Below are positions 42,845 through 51,582 of a DNA stretch of 64,000 bases, piece after piece; within the stretch, counting starts at the first letter, position 1, and the number at the start of each line of letters is the position of its first letter. Source of the stretch: CALKJU01 sp046349355. Lineage in GTDB: Bacteria; Pseudomonadota; Alphaproteobacteria; Geminicoccales; Geminicoccaceae. The position numbers and the translations under genes are program-made. The notes under the pieces are model-generated. The model was not told where the DNA came from and made no database searches. It saw only the letters and a list, made by a program, of their open reading frames with translations. The stretch lies in NCBI GenBank assembly GCA_046349355.1, contig JAXMCM010000028.1, positions 1 through 64,000 on the forward strand. The letters are read 5' to 3'.

Positions 42845-43510
42845 TCATTCCGGCACCGCCACCGTCGAATAGTTCTCGATCACCACCGCCCGGAAGAAGG
42901 TCATGACGCCGAAGTCCTCGCGCAGGCCCAGATAGACGAGGTCGTCGAGGCTGCCGTCGCCGTCGCCATCCACGTCGAAGTAGAACAGCTGGGCGCTGGT
43001 CCCGTCCGCATCGGGGCCGACCGGGACGATGGTGAGGTAGCTGTCGCCGAACGCGAAGTCCTTGACGACGTCGACCGGCGCGCCGGCCAGCAGGGCGTCG
43101 AGCCTGGCGGTCATCACCGCCGGATCCTCCGTCGTCGGGTTGGTCACCAGGATCTCGGTCAGGCTCGCGGCGGGCCGGAAGTCGGCGCTGGTGTCGAAGA
43201 CGAAGCTGTCGTTGCCGGCGCCGCCCCACAGCGTGTTGCCGCCGTTCTCGCCGTTGAGCAGGTCGTTGCCGGCGCCGCCGCGCAGGCGGTCGTCGCCGTC
43301 GCCGCCGAGCAGCGCGTCGTCGCCGGCATCGCCGGCCAGGCGGTCGTTGCCGCCCTCGCCGGCCAGCCGGTCGCTGCCGCGCCCGCCGAACACGATGTCG
43401 TTGCCGTCGCCCGCGGTGACGCTGTCGTCACCGGCGAAGCCGAGGACCAGATCGGCGCGCCGCGAGCCGTCGAGCTCGTCGTCGCGCCCGCTGCCGATGC
43501 GCAAGGCCAT
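42845..43510 (-). CDS. RTX repeat protein with EF-hand-like C-terminal cassette
   Basis: 221 residues: MALRIGSGRDDELDGSRRAD, six or seven RTX nonapeptides (VFGGRGSDRLAGEGGNDRLA, LLGGDGDDRLRGGAGNDLLN) up to residue 105, then FVFDTSADFRP and a C-terminal domain with VDVVKDFAFGDSYLTIVPVG and the cassette VDGDGDGSLDDLVYLGLRED then FGVMTFFRAVVIENY. GGGGGAGGAACGC precedes the ATG. Possibly secreted; the cassette is discussed in the findings. Convergent with the DCC gene. Confidence 0.82.
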   Translation of the reverse strand: MALRIGSGRDDELDGSRRADLVLGFAGDDSVTAGDGNDIVFGGRGSDRLAGEGGNDRLAGDAGDDALLGGDGDDRLRGGAGNDLLNGENGGNTLWGGAGNDSFVFDTSADFRPAASLTEILVTNPTTEDPAVMTARLDALLAGAPVDVVKDFAFGDSYLTIVPVGPDADGTSAQLFYFDVDGDGDGSLDDLVYLGLREDFGVMTFFRAVVIENYSTVAVPE

Positions 43511-43645
43511 GCGTTCCTCCCCCGCCGGCCGTCGCCGCCGACGGGCAGGACGGCCGTGCCATGACCGCCGATGCTACAGCGTTGGCACGCTCAGGCCAAC
43601 CCCAGGTATGGATGAACGCCCAGGATATTCGCCTGTTCTGCGCCG

Positions 43646-44125
43646 CTAGCCGAACGGGGGTTCGGCGAGGTCCTGCAGCAGCACCGCCTTGAAGAAGATG
43701 TTGGCGCCGGCCTGTTCGAGGAAGGCCAGGAAGACCGTGTCGTCGAAGCTGCCGTCGCCGTCGCCGTCGATGCCCCGGGCGAGCAGCATGACATCGAAGC
43801 GTTCGCCGTCCGGTATCTCCGTGATGTAGACGGCAAGGCCGTCGCCCCGGCCGAAGTCCTTGACGTCCAGCCCTGCAGCTCCGGCTCGCTCCACGCCGCC
43901 AGCGCGGTCCACCGCCGCAGGCGCGCTCGACCACCGACTTGCGGTTGTAGGGGTGCAGGTTGCGGCCAGGCATCGCCTTGAGGACCTCGACCGCGAGCTC
44001 GCCGTCGCGCTCCGCCACCACGTCGAACCCGGCCAGGCCGGCCCCGGTCGCACAGGCGCGGATCGTGTGCCCATGGCGCGAAACCGCTCGGCAGCCCGGG
44101 CGATGGCGGTGGCTTCGTCGAGCAT
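43646..44125 (-). pseudogene. Frameshifted remnant: EVK-motif domain plus EF-hand-like cassette
   Basis: Three reading frames must be joined. From the ATG at 44125: MLDEATAIARAAERFRAMG, then a shift gives HTIRACATGAGLAGFDVVAE with RDGELAVEVLKAMPGRNLHP and YNRKSVVERA; a second shift gives LRRWTALAAWSEPELQGW; the last frame reads DVKDFGRGDGLAVYITEIPD and the cassette GIDGDGDGSFDDTVFLAFLE then ANIFFKAVLLQDLAEPPFG, ending at 43646. The first part resembles small PD-(D/E)XK or YraN-like folds (Asp, then E-x-V-K-like), the second the C-terminal part of the RTX gene at 42845. Either an old chimera or a decayed gene. Confidence 0.68.
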
Positions 44126-44360
44126 GGGGCTCCGGTGGCGGGGACGTGGTTGCAGACCTGCATCGATACAATTAGTAGGGACGCTGCCACGGCTGGAAAC
44201 GGCCAATCTGCCGCAAAGCCTTGCGTGGCTATGATGCGGCAACTACGGGCGCAGGTCGGCGGCCCGGCCTACGAAGCTCCTCAAGGTACCGCGACCGGGC
44301 TCACCCCGTCCACGGAGAAACGAGCTCGTCTCGTGCAGCCTCGTTCATCAGCGCCGAGCG

Positions 44361-44556
44361 GCTCACACCGACTTGCGTTGTAGGGGTGCGGTGGCCTCCC
44401 GTCTGGGCATCGCTTGACCTCGACCAAGGTGAGCTCGCCGTCCCGCTCCGCCACCATCGAGCCCGGCGAGCCCCGCCCCGGTCGCCTCGGGTACAGATGC
44501 TGTAGCCCTGGCGCGGAACCGCCTGCAGCGTGGGCGGCGGTGGCTCGTCGAGCATG
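44361..44556 (-). pseudogene. Second decayed copy of the EVK-motif gene
   Basis: From the ATG at 44556 (MLDEPPP) the remnant shifts frame at least twice: GYSICTRGDRGG, then MVAERDGELTLVEVKRCPDG and PPHPYN. At the DNA level it lines up over its length with 43925-44125 (shared CACCGACTTGCG, TGTAGGGGTGC, GAGCTCGCCGTC, CGCTCCGCCACCA), with small deletions. It lacks the EF-hand-like cassette. Both copies face the same way. Confidence 0.65.
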
Positions 44557-46560
44557 GGATCCGGCGGACCTGCCGTTCTCGGCCAGCGGCTGCGCCACTC
44601 TGAAATCCACGGATTGCAGGTCGGCGCACTGGGATTAACAGCGGGCCGTTCCACCCCCTTGCGACCACGAATCGCCGTAGGCGTCGCTCGATCCGCCGTT
44701 GCAACGCGTCGCCCGCGACGGACAATCCAGTACCACCGAAGCCCGCTTGGGCAGCATGCTAACCGAATCTCGCTGCGGTGTCACCGGCGTCGAAAGGTTA
44801 GAGCATCAAGCCAACTATTGCTTTCTAGATCACCGTTCGACCTGCCAAAATTTATGCATCGATTACCATGTGAACTGAGAAGATCTCGCTTGTATGCCTC
44901 TACTTATCGATCTTATGCGTGCGCCAAATTAACTCTGCAGAGGCATTAAAAGATCAATCCCTTTGAACGTCAAGAGTTACCGTCACGCCTAAAAGTAGGC
45001 GAATCGGCATTATTGAAGACTTTTTTCAACGCGCAGATGCAAAAGCGATCTCATGAAATCACGCTTAAGTGAGCACAATTAAATTACTCCGAGATTGTAA
45101 GGCTTACCGAAGATTCGCCACGCTTTCACCCGCTCTGCATCATACGCCAAAGACCGCTAACTTGAGCTCCTAGGAAAGATCGCTATGAAGCGATACAGAG
45201 AATTACTTTCTCTAGGGACTTTTAGGTTTCATCGATGACGATCATCACATTTGCAGCACTCTTGAGAAAACGGCGGGCTTATATCGGCGAATAACTGCTC
45301 AAGGCAACTTCATTGAAGTTCTGGCTTATGGTTTCATCAGATAGGAAGATTCATCAGCAGCGACCCGATTGCCGACACGCCTTTGCAGTAATGCTTCAGT
45401 TAGACAAATCCAATGTGATTCATACTCAAAAAAGGAATCTCTACGAGCAGAACATTCATTGGAGCAGATTCAGCTTTCTGGAGCAAGGCGCTGACAAAAG
45501 AGGCGAAGATCTGGAACAGCGGCACAGCGCTTTTCTTCCTGGCATTCAGCAATGCCTCACAAGCGATTGCCGCATCGGATGCTCTACCTGGAATCAGGAG
45601 ACGAAAAAAGGCGGTACATATTTAGGCTAAGCCTCCGACGCTGCGATTGCCCCGTTGAGGACTGCCTGTTCTTGGTAGACATTCCTCGTGTGGCAGCATT
45701 AGCGCTGTTTTACGAGCGGCCCATTGGCCATTGAACCGACGACTGTATCGCCAGTCCTGGAAGATCGCTTCTGAGATCGGCCCGTCAAAATCGCAACGCC
45801 TAGACGAGAGACCGATCTCGCGCTCGTCGCGACACTCTCAACCGGCATGCTACCTTGACGAAGTCGAGGAGGGCCGGGCAGGCGCCTGAGAACGCTAATT
45901 TCATCTGGCTCGTACGGCATCAGCTCAATGGCAGCGCCGAGCCAGCCGGCGGCAGCTTGCCCAGCGCCACAGAAAGCACTCCCGAGGACTTCGCGTGCCG
46001 AGCCGTTCGCCTAGGCAGAGTTTTGCGCAGGACGGCCTTAGCGCGACGCATCCCGCTCACAGGCAGTCGCTATGCCGCAGTTAGCGGCTTCAGTGGCCTG
46101 TACCTGCAAACTGGGGCAGTGTCTCCGATTATGAGCACCGCGCCGGCAATCATACTCCAGTACGCGGTACTTTGATTGGCCGAACTTTTCCTAGCAACAG
46201 CCGGATCAGGCGCAAAACCAAAGTTTCTCGGCGCACCACCCGGCAGTGCCGCCAGCGCGACCATCACCGTATTTCTTACCTGCGTATGGGCATACCACTC
46301 GAATGTTACAATAAGCAACCAGCGCATCTGCAACGTAAACGCCGCCTCCGAATGCGTTAACTTCGATGTCGATTTCTGTCTCTTCGCTGGTCGGGACGCA
46401 AGATTTTAGTCTGGCGAAACCTACTATCGAAGAGGGTCTTTCGCCGCATGCAATGGTAGCGACTCTTAGCTATTAGCGCCAAAGCGGCGGTCGTTGCCGA
46501 GACAGTCGCCTGGCGCCGACGAAGCTTTGAGGGGCTAATGATCCTTGCCCTGCGGTAACG
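44557..46560. other. AT-richer region without recognisable genes
   Basis: Roughly 2 kb, clearly lower in GC than both sides (most strongly 44800-46500), full of short frames in all directions. The longest is 105 codons at 45313-45630 (+) with the start MKFWLMVSSDRKIHQQRPDC and no known likeness. I see no transposase, integrase, tRNA or terminal repeats. It may be decayed foreign DNA or a large regulatory/structural spacer. Confidence 0.5.
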
Positions 46561-46599
46561 AGGACTGTCGCCCATACCGTGTCTCGGATCAGGGGGGCA

Positions 46600-47128
46600 C
46601 TTCCATCCAGCTACCGTTCCGCGGAGTTTGGGGACGGTGCCCAGCCCGGGCAGTTGCCGGCACACCCGAGAGCGACGAGAGGCCGCTGGCCTCCGCCCTC
46701 AATCCCGCGCACCCCCACCACCTCGCCCTCCCCCCGCCCCACCCACCACCGGCATCGCCCCACACAACACCACCAGCGCCGCCCGATCGCCCCTGCCGGC
46801 GTCGCCAGCCCCGCCCACGCCGCCACGCCCTCCCCGCGCATCCAGCCAGCCGCCCACGAGCTCGGCTGCCAGCAGCAGCGCCAGCGCCACGAGCTATCCC
46901 GGCGCGTGCCCCGAGCCTCGCCGGCTGCGAGGCGGCGGGCGGTCCAGCGCGACACTGGAAGACCATGGCTGGATCAGCAACGGCGCTGTCGGCCAGCACC
47001 GCGAGGGTGCGGCCGATGCCGGCTGACCAGGGCACGAGATCGCGCAGCCTCCCAGCATCCAGCCGGCGGCCAGGACCAGCAGGACGTAGACGAGGCCGGC
47101 GCACGCGTCGCCCGGCCGGCCGCCCGCC
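46600..47128 (-). pseudogene. Possible decayed membrane-protein coding DNA after the ABC ATPase
   Basis: The reverse strand beyond the natural end of the ATPase has codon bias but no single frame. One frame gives AGLVYVLLVLAAGWMLGG, another RDLVPWSAGIGRTLAVLADS, a third MALALLLAAELVGGWLDARG and ALVVLCGAMPVVGG, all hydrophobic. This looks like a frameshifted membrane protein, but could be chance in GC-rich DNA. Confidence 0.3.
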
Positions 47129-47889
47129 TCAGCCCCCACCATCAGCTTGACGATCTCGTCATGCGTCGTCTCGGCCGGGCGCCGCTCGCCGGCCTTCTGG
47201 CCGCGGCGCAGCACCAGGATCCGGTCGGCGACGGCGAAGATGTCGATCAGGTTGTGGCTGATGAAGATGATGGCGACCTTCTGCTGCTTGAGGCGCTGGA
47301 TGAGCTCGACCACCTTGCGCTGCTCAGGGACGCCGAGCGCCGCCGTCGGCTCGTCCATGATCAGCAGCTCGGCCTTCCAGTAGATCGCCCGGCCGATCGC
47401 CACCGCCTGGCGCTGGCCGCCCGACAGCGAGCGCACCGGCAGCCCCAGCTTGTTCGGGGCGATGTCGATCTCCAGCGTCTCCAGCACCTCGGCCGCCGCC
47501 GCCCGCATCCGCCGCCGGTCGAGCCGCGGCAGGAGGCCCAGCGTCTTCACCATCGGCTCGCGGCCGAGGAAGACGTTGGCGCCGACGTCGAGGTTATCGG
47601 CCAGCGCCAGGTCCTGGTAGATCGTCTCGATGCCGATCTCGCGGGCGTGGCGCGGGTTGGCCAGCGCGATGGGCTGGCCCTTGTAGACGACCTCGCCCTC
47701 GTCCGGCGCGTGCACGCCCGAGATCGCCTTGATCAGCGTCGACTTGCCGGCCCCGTTGTCGCCGGCCAGCGCCAGCACCTCGCCGCGGTGCAGATCGAAG
47801 CTGACGTCGCTCAGCGCGGTGACGCCGCCGAAGCGCTTGGTCAGGCCGCGGCAGGAGAGGATGGGGCCGTCGGCCCGCTCAGTCGCCAT
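46894..47889 (-). CDS. Sugar ABC transporter ATP-binding protein (FrcA/RbsA-like), C-terminally extended by a frameshift
   Basis: Residues 1-250 form one ABC domain: Walker A AGDNGAGKSTLIKAISG, Q-loop ETIYQDLALADN, signature LSGGQRQAVAIGRAI, Walker B LLIMDEPTAALG and H-loop IFISHNLIDIF. This single-domain layout is that of fructose importer FrcA. The typical end would be near LMVG: a run of five G at 47137-47133 precedes TGA in another frame; one more G would give a stop at 47131-47129. As it stands the frame runs on 80 residues in non-homologous sequence to 46894. It overlaps the permease by 11 bases, in the binding protein-permease-ATPase order. Confidence 0.85.
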   Translation of the reverse strand: MATERADGPILSCRGLTKRFGGVTALSDVSFDLHRGEVLALAGDNGAGKSTLIKAISGVHAPDEGEVVYKGQPIALANPRHAREIGIETIYQDLALADNLDVGANVFLGREPMVKTLGLLPRLDRRRMRAAAAEVLETLEIDIAPNKLGLPVRSLSGGQRQAVAIGRAIYWKAELLIMDEPTAALGVPEQRKVVELIQRLKQQKVAIIFISHNLIDIFAVADRILVLRRGQKAGERRPAETTHDEIVKLMVGAEAGGRPGDACAGLVYVLLVLAAGWMLGGCAISCPGQPASAAPSRCWPTAPLLIQPWSSSVALDRPPPRSRRGSGHAPG

Positions 47890-48904
47890 CCTTGGCCTCC
47901 CCGGTGAGCCGCGTGCGCGACTGGTCGATCAGCACCGAGACGATGATGACGATGCCGACCGCGACGAACTGCCAGAACGGCTCGACGTTGATGAACACGA
48001 GCCCGTACTGGATCACGGCGATGATCAGGGCGCCGATGACCGTGCCGATGATGGTGCCCGAGCCGCCGAACAGGGACGCCCCGCCGATGACCACGGCGGC
48101 GATGCTGTCGAGCAGCAGGGGCTCGCCGGCCTGGGCGGCGCCGGCCGAGAAGCGGGCGGTGTAGATCATCCCGGCGATGCCGGCGCAGCCGGCGCTGATC
48201 GAGTAGAGCCACAGGGTGTGGCGGCGGACATTGATGCCGGCGCGCACCGCGGCGGTGCGGTTGCCGCCGATGGCGTAGGTGTACTGGCCGAACCGGCTCT
48301 GGCTCAGCAGCCAGTGCATCGCCAGCACCAGCAGCACGGTGATGATCAGCGGGATCGGCACGCCCAGGAGCTTGCCGTTGCCCATGGCGAACAGCGCCGG
48401 GTTGTTGACCGGCACGGTGGTGCCGTTGGCCGACAGGAAGCCGACGCCGCGCGCCACGCCGTACATGCCGAGCGTGCCGATGAAGGCCGGCACGCGCAGC
48501 CGCGAGATCAGGGTGCCGTTGATCAGGCCCGGGACGATCGCCACGGCGAAGGCGGCGAGCAGGCCCACCGGCAGCGCCCACGCCCCCCATTCGGGGGTCA
48601 GCGCCTGCATGGTCCGCGCCATGATCACCGCGGCGAGGCCCATGACGAAGCCGACCGACAGGTCGATGCCGCCGGCGATGATGACGAAGGTCTGGCCCAG
48701 GCCCAGCAGCAGCGGCATCGCCGCGAACAGGGCGATGGACTGCAGGTTGAACGGGTTGACCAGGAACGAGGCGCCGAAGGCCAGCCGCGCCCAGGTCTCG
48801 AAGAAGACCAGCAGCAGCAGCAGGAACAGCCAGGACCAGGCGACGGCGAGGAAGGTCAGCGCCGGGTGGCGCTCGGCCTGTGACGGGGGAGCCTGCGGGG
48901 CCAA
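47879..48904 (-). CDS. Sugar ABC transporter permease (FrcC/RbsC-like)
   Basis: 341 residues, about nine or ten helices, of the BPD_transp_2 family: GLGQTFVIIAGGIDLSVGFV, RVPAFIGTLGMYGVARGVGF and GGASLFGGSGTIIGTVIGAL. TTG start at 48904, with CGAGG before it; the first 20 residues are polar and cytoplasmic. It forms the membrane channel of a ribose/fructose-type importer with its neighbours. About 110 bases separate it from the binding-protein gene. Confidence 0.88.
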   Translation of the reverse strand: MAPQAPPSQAERHPALTFLAVAWSWLFLLLLLVFFETWARLAFGASFLVNPFNLQSIALFAAMPLLLGLGQTFVIIAGGIDLSVGFVMGLAAVIMARTMQALTPEWGAWALPVGLLAAFAVAIVPGLINGTLISRLRVPAFIGTLGMYGVARGVGFLSANGTTVPVNNPALFAMGNGKLLGVPIPLIITVLLVLAMHWLLSQSRFGQYTYAIGGNRTAAVRAGINVRRHTLWLYSISAGCAGIAGMIYTARFSAGAAQAGEPLLLDSIAAVVIGGASLFGGSGTIIGTVIGALIIAVIQYGLVFINVEPFWQFVAVGIVIIVSVLIDQSRTRLTGEAKDGD

Positions 48905-49015
48905 CGGGACCTCGGCGATGCGCGGGGACGGGGCGATGCGCGGGGAACGGGAGCCGGCGGCAGCGGCCGGGCGACCTGCGCCGCCCGGCCGTGCCGCGAG
49001 GAAGGCCTCAGGCCG

Positions 49016-49999
49016 TCACTCGGAGTAGATGAACTTGGCGACCGCCGGGTCGTCGACGTTCGTCTTGTCCATCACGGTGATGCCGGTGCCGATCGCCGGC
49101 GGGACCGACTGGCCGTTGATCACCGCATAGGCGGTCATCACGCCGTAGTAGCCGATCTCGGCCGGGTGCTGGGCGATGGCGAAGTCGATCAGGCCCGACT
49201 TCAGGTCGTCGACGATGCGCGTCGGGGTATCGAAGGCGACGACCTTGATCGCCCCGGACTTGCCCAGCGCCTTGACGCCGTCGGCCGCCCCCAGCGCCGA
49301 GAACAGGTTGGCGCCGAACACCCCGGCGAGGTCGTCGTTGCGGGCGAACACCGCCTGCACCTGGGCCGCCGCCTTGTTGGCGTCGTTGTCGTTGAACTGG
49401 GTGTCGAGCACGGTGATGTTCGGATAGGCGCGCATGGCGAGCTTGAAGCCCTCCTCGCGCTGGTCGGTCGTGCTGATGCCCGGCTTGACGTTGGAGACGT
49501 AGACCTTGCCGCGCTCGCCGATCGACTTGGCGAGGGCCAGGCCGCCGAGGAAGCCGCCCATGACGTTGTCGGTGGCGATGTAGCTCAGCGGGAAGTCGCC
49601 GCTGCCCTGGCCGTCCTGGTACTTGCCGTCGTCGATGAAGGTGTCGACGGTGATCACCGGGATGCCGGCGTCGATCGCCTGCTGCAGCGGCGCGATCAGC
49701 TGCTGCTTGTCGGTCGGGGCGATCAGGATGGCGTTCGGCTTGCGCGCGATCACCGCCTGCAGCACCGGCACCTGGATGGTCGGGTTGAACTCCGGGCCGC
49801 CCTGGAAGAGCAGCTCGCAGCCGACCGCCTTGGCGGCCATCTCCGCACCCTTGCGCATGGTGATGTAGAAGGCGTCGGTGGTCAGGCCCGGGATCAGGGC
49901 GATGGTGCAGGCGTTCTGCGCCTGCGCCGTCGTCGGCGTGGCGAGGCCGGCGGCGAGCACGGCGGCGGCGCCGAGCAGGCCGGCGAGGAAGCGCTTCAT
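49016..49999 (-). CDS. Periplasmic sugar-binding protein (FrcB/RbsB-like)
   Basis: 327 residues. Sec signal MKRFLAGLLGAAAVLAAGLA ending near AQAQNA, then a peripla_BP_4 type I fold: IALIPGLTTDAFYITMRKGA, ILIAPTDKQQLIAPLQQAID, AGIPVITVDTFIDDG and SYIATDNVMGGFLGGLALAK. First gene of the sugar operon. The sugar is probably fructose, ribose or similar, but not determined. The GGAGG-containing leader stands before ATG 49999. Confidence 0.9.
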   Translation of the reverse strand: MKRFLAGLLGAAAVLAAGLATPTTAQAQNACTIALIPGLTTDAFYITMRKGAEMAAKAVGCELLFQGGPEFNPTIQVPVLQAVIARKPNAILIAPTDKQQLIAPLQQAIDAGIPVITVDTFIDDGKYQDGQGSGDFPLSYIATDNVMGGFLGGLALAKSIGERGKVYVSNVKPGISTTDQREEGFKLAMRAYPNITVLDTQFNDNDANKAAAQVQAVFARNDDLAGVFGANLFSALGAADGVKALGKSGAIKVVAFDTPTRIVDDLKSGLIDFAIAQHPAEIGYYGVMTAYAVINGQSVPPAIGTGITVMDKTNVDDPAVAKFIYSE

Positions 50000-50088
50000 T
50001 GATTGACCTCCCTGGAGGGTTTGGGCCGGCCGGCCTCAGGCCGCGACGGCGGCCGCGAAGCTAGAACCCCCCGGGACGCCGGGCAAGG

Positions 50089-50466
50089 CTAGGGGCGGTC
50101 TCCGTGCCGGCGGGCGCCGCCGCGGACATTGGCACCCGGGCGTCGGCCGCCGGCCGTCCCGCCACGGAACAGCGGCACCACCACGTCGGCGCGCGAGCAC
50201 TCGACGGTCCCGAGGCCGAGGAGGGCACGCACCAGCGCCGTGACCTCGGTGCTGGCCAGCCGCCAGCCGGTGCCGGCCGGCGTCCGCTCGATGAAGCCGA
50301 ACCAGGCCAGCTGCTGCAGCAGGCGGTGCAGCCGTGCCGGCTCGAGGTCGAGACCCTCCTCGAGCGCCTCCGGGGTCGCCGGCCGGCCCTCGAGCGCCGC
50401 CAGCAGTTGCAGGCGCTTGGGCTCGGCGAGGAAATGGGCGACGTGCGAGATCCGCTCAACGTTCAC
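50089..50466 (-). CDS. ArsR-like winged-helix regulator
   Basis: 125 residues. wHTH: ISHVAHFLAEPKRLQLLAAL, PEALEEGLDLEPARLHRLLQ, and QLAWFGFIERTPAGTGWRLA. Start taken at GTG 50466 with GGGAGC before it; the frame is open further to 50523. The C-terminal part (FRGGTAGGRRPGANVRGG) is low-complexity. It lies 89 bases upstream of the sugar operon on the same strand, so it may control it. Confidence 0.62.
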   Translation of the reverse strand: MNVERISHVAHFLAEPKRLQLLAALEGRPATPEALEEGLDLEPARLHRLLQQLAWFGFIERTPAGTGWRLASTEVTALVRALLGLGTVECSRADVVVPLFRGGTAGGRRPGANVRGGARRHGDRP

Positions 50467-50944
50467 GATCAGCGCTCCCGTGACCCGGTGCCGCTGCGAG
50501 GAGACGCACACCGGCCGTTGCAACGAAATCGACTCTGGCTCTCGCTGGATCAGCGTCGGCCGCGACTTCCAGTTGTAAAGTCCTCACGGCGTGTTGCTCG
50601 ACCGTCAAGGCGCCCTTACGACATGTCAGGGTCTCCTTACGACCACGCCGGTTTCTCCTGCTCTTGACCTTCATCGCCCCTCCGCGGGCTGCGCCGCTGC
50701 CTCGGCTTGATGATCTCTGATCTTTCCGGAAACTGGACTTGCTCAATCTTTGCTTTGTCTGTTCCATTAGAACGGAACGCCGGATGCGCATACCCCCTAT
50801 CGGATTGGAAGACGGTCCACCCTTTGCAACCTGAAGGTTGGCTGTCTTGCGGACGAGGTGAATTCCGGGGCCGGCAGCGACGGCGCGTGGCCGCGCTCGC
50901 CCGCCCTGGTCGGGCGAGCGAAGCCGCGAGCCGGCGTCAGCGAC
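50467..50944. other. Intergenic stretch, no gene seen
   Basis: About 480 bases between two winged-helix genes that are both on the reverse strand. Frames here are short and repetitive in composition; no RNA, repeat or clear promoter is recognised. Confidence 0.35.
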
Positions 50945-51352
50945 TCAAGGGGCCGAGGAGACGGCGCGCAGAGCCGCGGGGCGTCGGGTGGGTACGGTGA
51001 AGGCCTGTGCGTCCCGCACAAGCGCGGTTACGGGCTCCGCCGTCGCGTGGACCAGGCGGAGATGATGTCGTTGCCGTCCCTTGATGGCCCGGTCGGGCAG
51101 CAGGGTTGCCAAGAGTTCGCCGACGAGAGGCGACGCCAGGTTGTAGAACCGGTGGCCGCGCCATTCTCCCTGGTGAACGATGCCGACCTCGACCAGTTCC
51201 TCCAGGGCGGCCTCGACCTCGCGTCGCGTGCGCTTCGTCACGCGGACCAGTTCGTCGGCGGTGAAGTCGCGGTGTGACAGCAGATGCAGCACGAAGAGCC
51301 GATCGATCTTGGCGAGTGACGCCGACAATTGAGCCATACGTCGATACGGCAT
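50945..51352 (-). CDS. Winged-helix protein, ArsR-like
   Basis: 135 residues. MAQLSASLAKIDRLFVLHLL, then HRDFTADELVRVTKRTRREV and ALEELVEVGIVHQGEWRGHR: a wHTH with the ArsR-style helix-turn-helix and wing. ATG 51352 has AAGGAG eight bases earlier, which decides it over the ATG at 51337. It shares helices with the regulator at 50089 only in general fold. Target unknown. Confidence 0.62.
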   Translation of the reverse strand: MPYRRMAQLSASLAKIDRLFVLHLLSHRDFTADELVRVTKRTRREVEAALEELVEVGIVHQGEWRGHRFYNLASPLVGELLATLLPDRAIKGRQRHHLRLVHATAEPVTALVRDAQAFTVPTRRPAALRAVSSAP

Positions 51353-51582
51353 TCCCCCGACTCCTTGCCCGCACGTTCCCTAAGCAGCAGCTTCGATCAA
51401 GGACAAGCGCGACGCTTTGACTTAAGTCATGCGAAGCCACCTTGCACGCGATTTTCAGTTCGCTGCCGTACCGTTCAGTGCAATTTTCGTGAAGTTTTAG
51501 CCGTCTGCCACACGCCACCGGGCATCTGGTATTTATTCCTAGATTGCGCTATCCTGGCACCCTCCCCGTCAGGAGCCCGCCG

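Noticed and set aside
45313..45630. 105-codon frame in the AT-richer island as a real gene
   Set aside because: No Shine-Dalgarno, no family likeness, and the codon usage does not match neighbours; left as part of the island.
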